The notes beneath the pieces were generated by a model, which was not told where the DNA came from, did not search any database, and saw only the letters and a list, made by a program, of their open reading frames with translations. From NCBI GenBank assembly GCA_002387845.1, contig DGLB01000047.1:45095-60352 (forward strand): DNA of 15,258 nucleotides, given 5' to 3'. The stretch comes from Stenotrophomonas maltophilia. Its GTDB lineage: Bacteria > Pseudomonadota > Gammaproteobacteria > Xanthomonadales > Xanthomonadaceae. Made by a program: the position numbers and the translations under genes. Below, in pieces: positions 1 to 8,019 of the stretch. Each line of letters starts with the position of its first letter. Positions within the stretch are counted from its first letter, which is position 1.

Positions 1-2263
<2,263 letters not shown>

Positions 2264-2281
2264 TTTCTTCTCTAAGTCAGT

Positions 2282-2310
2282 ACAGCGTGTGTGGGGTGAT
2301 CGCACGCTGT
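2282..2310 (-). other. Inverted repeat in the carA-carB spacer
   Basis: Perfect 8-base arms ACAGCGTG (2282-2289) and CACGCTGT (2303-2310) enclose a 13-base loop, about 20 bases before the carB start codon in the transcript. No T-run follows on the minus strand, so it does not look like an intrinsic terminator. It could be an mRNA processing or stability element, or could affect carB translation. The structure is seen in the sequence; any role is inference. Confidence 0.45.
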
Positions 2311-2334
2311 CGATCAGGAAACTGGGGGTGGAAC

Positions 2335-2360
2335 CGCGCCGCGCCAAGGGCAGCGGCGCG
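2335..2360 (-). other. GC-rich hairpin just after the carA stop codon
   Basis: Perfect 8-base arms CGCGCCGC (2335-2342) and GCGGCGCG (2353-2360) enclose a 10-base loop. The hairpin begins five bases past the carA stop codon in the direction of transcription. It lacks a downstream T-run. It is the first of two hairpins in the short carA-carB spacer and may protect the 3' end of carA mRNA or partly slow transcription. Confidence 0.45.
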
Positions 2361-2365
2361 TCGCA

Positions 2366-3496
2366 TCAGGCCTTGGCCTGCGCCATCAGCGCCACGAACT
2401 GGTCGAACAGCGGGCTGACGTCGTGCGGGCCCGGCGAGGCTTCCGGGTGGCCCTGGAACGAGAACGCCGGCACGTCGGTGCGGGCGATGCCCTGGTTGGT
2501 GCCGTCGAACAGCGAGCGGTGGGTCACGCGCAGGGTGGCCGGCAGCGTGGCTTCATCCACGGCGAAACCGTGGTTCTGCGAGGTGATCATCACCCGGCCG
2601 CTGTCCAGGTCCTGCACCGGGTGGTTGGCACCGTGGTGGCCGTGACCCATCTTGACGGTCTTCGCACCGGAGGCCAGCGCCAGCAGCTGGTGGCCCAGGC
2701 AGATGCCGAAGGTCGGCAGCTTCTTGTCCAGGAACACCTTGATGGCGTCGATGGCGTAGTCGCACGGTTCCGGGTCGCCCGGGCCGTTGGACAGGAACAC
2801 GCCGTCCGGATTCAGCGCCAGCACTTCGGCGGCCGGGGTCTGCGCCGGCACCACGGTGATGTCGCAGCCGCGCTCGGCGAGCATGCGCAGGATGTTCAGC
2901 TTGGCACCGAAGTCGTAGGCGACGACCTTGTACTGCGGGGCCGCGTTGACGAACGCGTTGCGATCCAAGTCCAGCTGGCCCTCGTTCCAGCTGTAGGTCG
3001 CATCCGTGCTCACCACCTTGGCCAGGTCCATGCCCTTCAGGCCCGGGAACTTGCGTGCCGCTTCCAGCGCGACGTCGACATTGATGTCGTCACCCGCCAT
3101 CAGCGCGCCATTCTGTGCGCCCTTCTCGCGCAGGATGCGGGTCAGCTTGCGGGTATCGATGCCGGAAATGGCCACCACGCCACGCTGGTTCAGCCAGTCC
3201 TGCAGCGACACCTGGCTGCGCCAGTTGCTCGGACGGCGCGGTACGTCGCGCACGATCAGGCCGGCCGACCACACCTTGCGGGCTTCGTCGTCCTGGTCGG
3301 TCATGCCGGTGTTGCCGATATGCGGGTAGGTCAGCGTGACCATCTGCCGGGCGTAGGAAGGATCAGTCAGCACTTCCTGGTAACCGGTCATGGCGGTGTT
3401 GAACACCACTTCACCGACGGACAGGCCGGGCGCGCCTACGGATTCGCCCTCGAATACGGTGCCGTCTTCGAGGACGAGGATTGCGGCTTGGGTCAC
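2366..3496 (-). CDS. carA: Carbamoyl phosphate synthase small subunit (glutaminase)
   Basis: CarA hydrolyses glutamine and channels the ammonia to CarB. The 376-residue length fits the family (E. coli 382). The N-terminal CPSase domain opens with AAILVLEDGTVFEGES and carries NTAMTGYQEVLTDPSYA. The class I glutamine amidotransferase domain has the nucleophile elbow FGICLGHQLL with Cys266, the following GHGHHGANHPV and SQNHGFAVDE segments, and the catalytic pair in FQGHPEASPG (His350, Glu352). The start codon is GTG, preceded by a modest GTGAGA Shine-Dalgarno-like stretch. The gene lies 210 bases downstream of dapB and 102 bases upstream of carB on the same strand. The dapB-carA-carB order is familiar from other gamma-proteobacteria. 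A terminator-like hairpin in the leader suggests carAB is expressed at least partly independently of dapB. Confidence 0.98.
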   Translation of the reverse strand: MTQAAILVLEDGTVFEGESVGAPGLSVGEVVFNTAMTGYQEVLTDPSYARQMVTLTYPHIGNTGMTDQDDEARKVWSAGLIVRDVPRRPSNWRSQVSLQDWLNQRGVVAISGIDTRKLTRILREKGAQNGALMAGDDINVDVALEAARKFPGLKGMDLAKVVSTDATYSWNEGQLDLDRNAFVNAAPQYKVVAYDFGAKLNILRMLAERGCDITVVPAQTPAAEVLALNPDGVFLSNGPGDPEPCDYAIDAIKVFLDKKLPTFGICLGHQLLALASGAKTVKMGHGHHGANHPVQDLDSGRVMITSQNHGFAVDEATLPATLRVTHRSLFDGTNQGIARTDVPAFSFQGHPEASPGPHDVSPLFDQFVALMAQAKA

Positions 3497-3564
3497 GGAA
3501 ATCTCACTTTGGCTACCGAGGGGTCACCGAAGTCACGCCGCGCGATCCACTGAAAAGCGGTTGC

Positions 3565-3598
3565 AAAAAAGCGCGGACGGCGGTTTTTATCCGGTCCG
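3565..3598 (-). terminator. Hairpin plus T-run between dapB and carA (terminator or attenuator)
   Basis: On the minus strand, outer arms CGGAC (3594-3598) and GTCCG (3574-3578) and inner CGG/CCG pairs (with a two-base bulge) close on an A-rich loop. After three bases (CGC) comes a run of six T (3570-3565). This is the layout of an intrinsic terminator for dapB. It sits about 70 bases upstream of the carA start codon, so it could also act as a leader attenuator if carA transcription starts upstream of it. The stem is short and interrupted, so strength is uncertain. Confidence 0.5.
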
Positions 3599-3622
3599 GC
3601 TGTCGTGATTCGGCGAGCGGGA

Positions 3623-3628
3623 ATTGTA
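3623..3628 (-). promoter_or_regulatory. carA: Possible -10 element for carAB
   Basis: The minus strand reads TACAAT here (one mismatch to TATAAT), about 127 bases upstream of the carA GTG and downstream of the dapB stop. No convincing -35 hexamer lies at the usual distance. A start here would place the hairpin at 3565-3598 very close to the 5' end of the transcript. This is a low-confidence call based on the hexamer alone. Confidence 0.25.
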
Positions 3629-3706
3629 ATAGGAAGGTCACGCCGACGCCAGCGTTTGCATGCATTCGCTGACGTACGGCGTATGTCCGCGGCAACCTCG
3701 CCTCGT

Positions 3707-4435
3707 TCAGGTTGCCTTCGCGTCCAGCAGATCCCGCACCCGGTAACTGCCCGGAGCCCGCCCATTCAGCTGAACGGCGGCAAACAGCGCCCCGCGCGCG
3801 AAGATGTCGCGGTTGGTGGCGCGATGGGTCAGCTCGATGCGCTCGCCCATGCCGGTGAACTGGACCAGATGCTCGCCGACGATGTCCCCGGCCCGCAGGC
3901 TGGCGTAGTGCGGCTGTGCCCCACCCTTCTGTGCGGCCGCGCCCAGCGTGAGCGCGGTGCCCGACGGCGCGTCCTGTTTGTGAATGTGATGGGATTCGAC
4001 GATGTCGCAGTCCCAGCCGGCCAGCGCGGTGGCGGCGCGCTCGACCAGCTCGTCCAGCACCGCCACGCCGAGGCTGAAGTTGGAGGCCCAGACCAGCGGA
4101 ATGCTGGCGGCCGCCTGGATCAGCGCCTGGCGCTGGGTTTCGCTGTTGCCGGTGGTACCGGACACCAGCCCGGCCTTGCGCTCCAGGCACAGCGCCAGGA
4201 CCGCGTCGAAGCCTTCCGGCAGGCTGAAGTCGATGGCCACGTCGAAGGCCGGCGCGCCGGGCAGTTCACTGGCGGCGAAGTGCGGCACGCCCTCGACCAC
4301 ACGCTGGGCCGGCGAACGGCGGGTAATGGCGGCGACGACCTGCAGGTCGTCACGCTCGGCGGCCAGTCGCAGCAGGGCCTGGCCCATGCGCCCGGAGGCT
4401 CCGTGAATGAGCAGACGAAGGGGGGAGTTGTTCAT
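3707..4435 (-). CDS. dapB: 4-hydroxy-tetrahydrodipicolinate reductase
   Basis: DapB reduces 4-hydroxy-tetrahydrodipicolinate with NAD(P)H, a cytosolic step toward diaminopimelate for peptidoglycan and lysine. The 242-residue protein begins with a Rossmann fold bearing GASGRMGQ (12-19), continues through IDFS (68-71) and SGTTG (92-96), then ASNFSLGV. It carries the family signature ESHHIHKQDAPSGTA (147-161) with the catalytic His149 and the substrate-binding Lys153. It is shorter than the E. coli enzyme (273), but all signature motifs are there. The ATG lacks any purine-rich Shine-Dalgarno sequence: the bases just upstream (CTAGCCTTCCTGC) are pyrimidine-rich. Upstream lie three REP elements that separate it from the feo operon; downstream are a terminator-like hairpin and carA. 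Confidence 0.97.
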   Translation of the reverse strand: MNNSPLRLLIHGASGRMGQALLRLAAERDDLQVVAAITRRSPAQRVVEGVPHFAASELPGAPAFDVAIDFSLPEGFDAVLALCLERKAGLVSGTTGNSETQRQALIQAAASIPLVWASNFSLGVAVLDELVERAATALAGWDCDIVESHHIHKQDAPSGTALTLGAAAQKGGAQPHYASLRAGDIVGEHLVQFTGMGERIELTHRATNRDIFARGALFAAVQLNGRAPGSYRVRDLLDAKAT

Positions 4436-4467
4436 GCAGGAAGGCTAGCGGAAAGGATCGGCGATAG

Positions 4468-4489
4468 GTAGAGCCGGGCTTGCCCGGCT
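4468..4489 (+). repeat. SMAG-type REP element, copy 1 (GTAG on plus strand)
   Basis: A 22-base element beginning GTAG and continuing with the near-perfect hairpin AGCCGGGC-TT-GCCCGGCT. It is in direct orientation relative to the plus strand and forms an inverted pair with the copies at 4507 and 4546. GTAG-headed palindromes of this kind are the SMAG REP family of Stenotrophomonas, probably mobilised by a RAYT transposase encoded elsewhere. No such transposase is in the window. Confidence 0.85.
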
Positions 4490-4506
4490 AGCGCGGTCCC
4501 ACCCAC

Positions 4507-4528
4507 AGCCGGGCAAGCCCGGCTCTAC
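4507..4528 (-). repeat. SMAG-type REP element, copy 2 (inverted)
   Basis: Exact reverse complement of copy 1, ending in CTAC on the plus strand. It lies 17 bases after copy 1. Together the copies form a BIME-like block between the 3' end of the feo operon and dapB, where they could fold into stable RNA hairpins in the feo 3' untranslated region. Confidence 0.85.
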
Positions 4529-4545
4529 CTGTCGCGCCGTCCCAC

Positions 4546-4567
4546 AGCCGGGCAAGCCCGGCTCTAC
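4546..4567 (-). repeat. SMAG-type REP element, copy 3 (inverted)
   Basis: Identical to copy 2 and in the same orientation, again after a 17-base spacer. It ends one base from the stop codon of the small feo-linked gene (4569-4571), so the transcript of that gene enters this hairpin immediately after translation ends. Confidence 0.85.
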
Positions 4568-4568
4568 C

Positions 4569-4823
4569 TCAATGCTGCTTCGGCGTACTCGGGCCACAGC
4601 TGTCGCAACCACCACACGCAGCACCGCCGGCAGTGGCCGGCGGCGCGATCTTCCGCCCCAGCGCCTGCAGGCGCGGCCCGCGCTGCGGCTTCAACAGCCA
4701 CAGCGCCACCCCGCCGCGCAGCTTCCGCGCGGCACCGGGAAACTGCTTCTTCAGCACCACCCACGCACTGACCAGGGCGGCCAGCGCGATCACCAGGTAC
4801 TGCAGCAGCAGGCCCATTTCCAT
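4569..4823 (-). CDS. Small FeoB-associated Cys-rich membrane protein
   Basis: An 84-residue protein whose ATG overlaps the feoB stop codon (TGATG), indicating translational coupling. Residues 4-25 form one hydrophobic segment (GLLLQYLVIALAALVSAWVV) followed by a strongly basic stretch (KK, RK, R), suggesting a single-pass inner-membrane protein with a cytosolic tail. The tail ends in a CGGCDSCG cluster with Cys70, Cys73 and Cys76. Short single-pass proteins with a terminal Cys cluster are often found next to feoB (FeoB-associated Cys-rich membrane proteins; in xanthomonads possibly the DUF6587 group). It occupies the position of feoC in enterics but lacks the winged-helix fold. An alternative start two codons later (second Met) is possible. 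The role is probably in Feo assembly or iron sensing, which is unproven. Confidence 0.8.
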   Translation of the reverse strand: MEMGLLLQYLVIALAALVSAWVVLKKQFPGAARKLRGGVALWLLKPQRGPRLQALGRKIAPPATAGGAACGGCDSCGPSTPKQH

Positions 4824-6679
4824 CAGCCGCCTCCCAGCGCCTTGGTCACCTGGTAGGTGATCAGTGCCGCCACGTAGGCCGCGGCGAACAGGTAGAAGGT
4901 GGCAAAGCCGACCTGCTTCCAGGAGTTGGTTTCGCGCTTGATCGTGGCCAGGGTGGAAATGCACATCGGCGCGTAGATGAACCACACCAGCAGCGACAGC
5001 CCGGTGGCCAGCGACCAGCCATCGGCCACCACGGGGGTGAGCGCCTGGATGGCGGCATCGTCATCGGCGGCCTGCAGCGCGTAGATCGTGGCCAGCGAGG
5101 ACACCGCCACTTCGCGCGCGCCCATGCCCGGAATCAGCGCGATGCAGATCTGCCAGTTGAAGCCCAGCGGCGCGAAGAACACCGCCATCGCATGGCCGAT
5201 CTGGCCCGCGAAGCTGTAGTCGATCGCCGGCATGGTCGCGTTCTCGGGCGCACCCGGGAAGCTCAGCAGCACCCACAGCAGGATGGTCAGCGCCAGGATG
5301 ATGCCGCCCACGCGCTTGAGGAAGATCATGCCGCGCTCGTACAGGCCCACGGCCAGGTCGCGCGGGTGCGGAATGCGGTACGACGGCAGCTCCAGCATCA
5401 GCGGATGCTCGCTCTTGTCGCGACGCCACTTCTTCATCACCCACGACATCAGCAGCGCGCTGAGAATGCCGGCCACATAAAGCCCGAACAGCACCAGGCC
5501 CTGCTGGCTGACGAAGCCCCACAGGGTTTTCTGCGGAATGAACGCACCAATCAGCAGCGCATACACCGGCAGGCGCGCCGAACAGGTCATCAGCGGGGCC
5601 ACCAGGATGGTGGCCAGGCGGTCGCGCGGGTCCTGGATGCTGCGGGTGGCCATGATGCCGGGCACCGCGCAGGCGAAGCTGGACAGCAGCGGGATGAACG
5701 AACGGCCGGACAGGCCGGCCGAGGCCATCATGCGGTCGAGCAGGAACGCCGCGCGCGGCAGGTAGCCGGACTCTTCCAGCGCCAGGATGAAGGCGAACAG
5801 GATCAGGATCTGCGGCAGGAACACCACCACCCCGCCGACGCCGGCGATGATGCCGTCGGTCAGCAGACTGGTGAGCGGACCTTCCGGCAGGTGGGCAGCG
5901 GTCTGCTCGCCCAGCCAGCCGAACGCCGCTTCGATGCCGTCCATCATCGGCGTCGCCCAGGCGAATACCGCCTGGAAGATCAGGAACATCACCACCACCA
6001 GGGTGAGCAGCCCGAACACCGGGTGCAGCAGCCAGCGGTCGAGGGTGTCGTCGATCTTCGCGGTGCGGCTGGGCATGCTGACCGCCGCGGCCAGGATGTC
6101 GCGCACCTCGGCGTGGTAGTCGGCGGCCTTCTCAGGCACCTGCACGGGGGCCTGCAGGTGCGGCACCATCGCGTCCAGGCGCTCAACCAGGGCCTTGGCC
6201 CCGTGCCGGCGCACGGCCACGGTTTCCACCACCGGCACGCCCAGCGCCTTTTCCAGCGCCGGCACGTCGATCTGGATGCCACGGCGTTGCGCGGCGTCGA
6301 CCATGTTCAGCGCCACGATCATCGGCTTGCCCAACTCACGCAGCTCCAGCGCGAAGCGCAGGTGCAGGCGCAGGTTGGTGGCGTCGATCACACACAGCAG
6401 CACATCCGGTGCGGCCTCGCCCGGATAGAAGCCCCGGCAGAAATCACGGGTGATCGCCTCGTCCAGGCTGGCCGGCTGCAGGCTGTAGGCACCGGGCAGG
6501 TCGAGCACGGCGAACTCGCGGCCGGAGGGCGCACGCAGGCGACCTTCCTTGCGTTCGACGGTGACACCGGTGTAATTGGCCACCTTCTGGCGGCTGCCGG
6601 TCAGCTGGTTGAACAGCGCGGTCTTGCCGCTGTTGGGATTGCCCACCAGCGCTACGCGCAATGCAGCGGTCGCGCTCAT
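4823..6679 (-). CDS. feoB: Ferrous iron transporter B
   Basis: FeoB is the inner-membrane Fe2+ permease, with an N-terminal GTPase domain on the cytosolic side. The G motifs are intact: GNPNSGKT (13-20), the switch I Thr in YTGVTVER (36-43), DLPG (60-63) and NMVD (125-128). A helical linker precedes a membrane region starting near residue 217 (HPVFGLLTLVVVMFLIF). It contains two inverted gate-like repeats, one around CAVPGIMATRSI and MTCSARLPVYALLIG, the other around GMGAREVAVSSLATIYAL. At 618 residues it is shorter than E. coli FeoB (773) but complete in its core. The ATG has a good GGAGG site (6686-6690, six bases away) and overlaps the feoA stop by four bases (ATGA). Its stop overlaps the next small gene, so feoA, feoB and the Cys-rich protein form one tight operon. 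Confidence 0.97.
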   Translation of the reverse strand: MSATAALRVALVGNPNSGKTALFNQLTGSRQKVANYTGVTVERKEGRLRAPSGREFAVLDLPGAYSLQPASLDEAITRDFCRGFYPGEAAPDVLLCVIDATNLRLHLRFALELRELGKPMIVALNMVDAAQRRGIQIDVPALEKALGVPVVETVAVRRHGAKALVERLDAMVPHLQAPVQVPEKAADYHAEVRDILAAAVSMPSRTAKIDDTLDRWLLHPVFGLLTLVVVMFLIFQAVFAWATPMMDGIEAAFGWLGEQTAAHLPEGPLTSLLTDGIIAGVGGVVVFLPQILILFAFILALEESGYLPRAAFLLDRMMASAGLSGRSFIPLLSSFACAVPGIMATRSIQDPRDRLATILVAPLMTCSARLPVYALLIGAFIPQKTLWGFVSQQGLVLFGLYVAGILSALLMSWVMKKWRRDKSEHPLMLELPSYRIPHPRDLAVGLYERGMIFLKRVGGIILALTILLWVLLSFPGAPENATMPAIDYSFAGQIGHAMAVFFAPLGFNWQICIALIPGMGAREVAVSSLATIYALQAADDDAAIQALTPVVADGWSLATGLSLLVWFIYAPMCISTLATIKRETNSWKQVGFATFYLFAAAYVAALITYQVTKALGGG

Positions 6680-6930
6680 GCGTGGCCTCCATCAACCAGC
6701 GCACGCACCTGGATGCGCTTTGCCTCGGCAATGCGCAGGGCGAAACGGGTGAAGCCTACCTGCACCAGCAGCGGTTCACCGCCGATCGGGCCACGGGCTA
6801 CCAGACGCACATTCTCACCCGCGACAAACCCCAGTTCCTGGAGTCGACGGGCAATGGCGTCGTTTGCATGAAGTTCCTGTACGGAATCCACCAGAGCGGA
6901 GCCGTTCAGCGGCAGATCGGACAACGTCAC
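6676..6930 (-). CDS. feoA: Ferrous iron transport protein A
   Basis: An 84-residue FeoA, a small SH3-like cytosolic protein that supports FeoB-dependent Fe2+ uptake. Family features include the N-terminal LSDLPLNGSA segment, RRLQELGFVAGENVRLVARGP (in which LGF.xG is the FeoA hallmark), and the C-terminal RIAEAKRIQV strand. The start is a GTG with AAGG (6937-6940) about six bases upstream. No better start is seen between it and the Fur-like box. It is the first gene of the feo operon and overlaps feoB by four bases. Expression should rise under iron limitation if the upstream Fur box is functional. Confidence 0.95.
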   Translation of the reverse strand: MTLSDLPLNGSALVDSVQELHANDAIARRLQELGFVAGENVRLVARGPIGGEPLLVQVGFTRFALRIAEAKRIQVRALVDGGHA

Positions 6931-6948
6931 AGGTCGCCTTCGGGTCGA

Positions 6949-6963
6949 TAAGAATGGTTATCA
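6949..6963 (-). promoter_or_regulatory. feoA: Fur box upstream of feoA
   Basis: The minus strand reads TGATAACCATTCTTA, matching 11 of 14 informative positions of the 7-1-7 Fur consensus TGATAAT-N-ATTATCA. It starts 19 bases upstream of the feoA GTG, right beside a -10-like TAATAT (6964-6969), so a bound repressor would cover the likely transcription start. Fur control of feo operons is well established; this site is a sequence match only. No good -35 hexamer is visible. Confidence 0.65.
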
Positions 6964-6969
6964 ATATTA
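6964..6969 (-). promoter_or_regulatory. feoA: -10 element of the feo operon
   Basis: TAATAT on the minus strand, adjoining the Fur box. It would give a leader of roughly 25-30 bases before the feoA GTG. The 120-base feoA-hydratase spacer is divergent, so promoters for both directions must lie in it. Confidence 0.4.
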
Positions 6970-7010
6970 GCATCGCCGCGCCGCGTCATGGCTGCGTGCC
7001 CCTGCACCGC

Positions 7011-7016
7011 TATGAT
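7011..7016 (+). promoter_or_regulatory. -10 element for the acyl-CoA catabolic genes
   Basis: TATGAT (one mismatch to TATAAT) lies 34 bases upstream of the hydratase ATG at 7051 and on the opposite strand from the feo promoter. A clear -35 hexamer is not seen. If used, transcription would start near 7023 and the hydratase leader would be about 28 bases, which argues against the in-frame ATG at 6988 as the real start. Confidence 0.4.
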
Positions 7017-7050
7017 CCGTACATGTATATGGAGCAAGTGCAGGTCCCCC

Positions 7051-7839
7051 ATGAGTGATGCCCTCAAGCGTGAACGCCACGGCGCGGTACTGACCCTGAC
7101 CCTGAACCGCCCCGGCCTGCACAACGCCTTCGATGCCGGCCTGATCGCGCAGCTGACCCTGGCCCTGGATGCGGCCGGCAATGACCCGCAGATCCGGGCG
7201 GTGGTGCTGGCCGGCGAAGGGCCGTCCTTCTCGGCCGGGGCCGACATGCAGTGGATGCGCGGCATGGCCGCCGCCGGCGAGGAGGAAAACCGCCAGGACG
7301 CGCTGGCCCTGGCCCGGTTGATGCGCACTCTGGACGAGCTGCCCAAGCCGACCCTGGCCCGCGTGCATGGCGCGGCGTTCGGCGGCGGGGTCGGCCTGGT
7401 GGCCTGCTGCGACATCGCCATCGCCAGCACCGGTGCCCGTTTCGGCCTGACCGAAAGCCGACTGGGGCTGCTACCGGCGGTGATCTCCCCTTACGTCATC
7501 GAGGCGATCGGTCCGCGCCAGGCCCGGCGCTGGTTTGCCACCGGTGAACATTTCGACGCCGAAACCGCCCTTCGTATCGGCCTGGTCCACCAGCTGGTGG
7601 AGCCCGAGCGCATTGATGAAGCCGTCCAGCGCCAGCTGGGGCTGCTGGACAAGGCCGGGCCGATTGCCGCCGCCAGCGCCAAGCAGCTGGTGCGCCGGGT
7701 TGCACAGGGGCCGGACCGCGATGCACTGGACCACGACAATGCGACCCTGATCGCGCGGCTGCGGGTCTCGGCCGAGGGTCAGGAAGGCCTCGGTGCATTC
7801 CTGGACAAGCGCGCGCCGCATTGGGTCACCCAGGACTGA
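7051..7839 (+). CDS. Enoyl-CoA hydratase/isomerase family protein, probable methylglutaconyl-CoA hydratase
   Basis: A 262-residue crotonase-fold protein. It shows the oxyanion-hole segments FSAGADMQWM (60-69) and GAAFGGGVGLVACCDIAIA (107-125), then FGLTESRLGLLPAVISPYV (131-149), a pattern typical of LiuC/AUH-type methylglutaconyl-CoA hydratases. Glu135 matches the second crotonase catalytic glutamate; the first glutamate position holds Gly115. The next gene is HMG-CoA lyase, the following step of leucine breakdown, which supports LiuC function (hydration of 3-methylglutaconyl-CoA to HMG-CoA). I chose the ATG at 7051 (MSDALKRERHGAV) because the upstream extension to 6988 is Cys-rich, unlike the family, and overlaps the likely promoter. 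Another short-chain enoyl-CoA hydratase is the main alternative. Confidence 0.85.
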   Translation: MSDALKRERHGAVLTLTLNRPGLHNAFDAGLIAQLTLALDAAGNDPQIRAVVLAGEGPSFSAGADMQWMRGMAAAGEEENRQDALALARLMRTLDELPKPTLARVHGAAFGGGVGLVACCDIAIASTGARFGLTESRLGLLPAVISPYVIEAIGPRQARRWFATGEHFDAETALRIGLVHQLVEPERIDEAVQRQLGLLDKAGPIAAASAKQLVRRVAQGPDRDALDHDNATLIARLRVSAEGQEGLGAFLDKRAPHWVTQD

Positions 7840-8004
7840 CCCGCCCGGCGCTGCCCGATGCACCGGCCGATGGCCGCTTTATCGCCCATCCCGCGTAACA
7901 CCCTGTCGTGGCCCGCCAGGGAACTGCGGTCTCCAATACGTTGCCAGGAAATTTCGTGATCGAATCTGTTCGCTGCCCGCTGTGTGATCGGTGTCTTTCC
8001 CGCC

Positions 8005-8010
8005 AGGAGG
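8005..8010 (+). promoter_or_regulatory. mvaB: Strong Shine-Dalgarno for HMG-CoA lyase
   Basis: AGGAGG nine bases before the ATG at 8020. It decides this start over the in-frame ATG at 7984, which has no such site and would add residues not expected before the conserved VRIVEVGPRDG N-terminus. Confidence 0.8.
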
Positions 8011-8019
8011 CGCACTGCC

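Noticed and set aside
2423..3553. A 376-codon plus-strand open frame exactly opposite carA
   Set aside because: Mirror frame of carA; lacks any domain and has shadow composition.
4468..4567. CRISPR array
   Set aside because: Three palindromic repeats with 17-base spacers look regular, but the copies are in mixed orientation, the spacers are too short and there are no cas genes. They match SMAG/REP elements.
4824..4985. Upstream extension of the small Cys-rich gene into feoB
   Set aside because: The region is feoB coding sequence. The TGATG overlap at 4821-4825 gives a natural coupled start.
5192..6871. A 559-codon plus-strand open frame
   Set aside because: Antisense shadow of feoB and feoA with the same His/Gln/Arg-rich composition and no family resemblance.
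6988..7050. N-terminal extension of the hydratase from an upstream ATG
   Set aside because: The added residues (including three Cys) do not fit the crotonase N-terminus and overlap the -10-like TATGAT. The ATG at 7051 fits family length.
7984..8019. Upstream ATG for HMG-CoA lyase
   Set aside because: AGGAGG at 8005-8010 is placed for the ATG at 8020, and the family N-terminus begins there.
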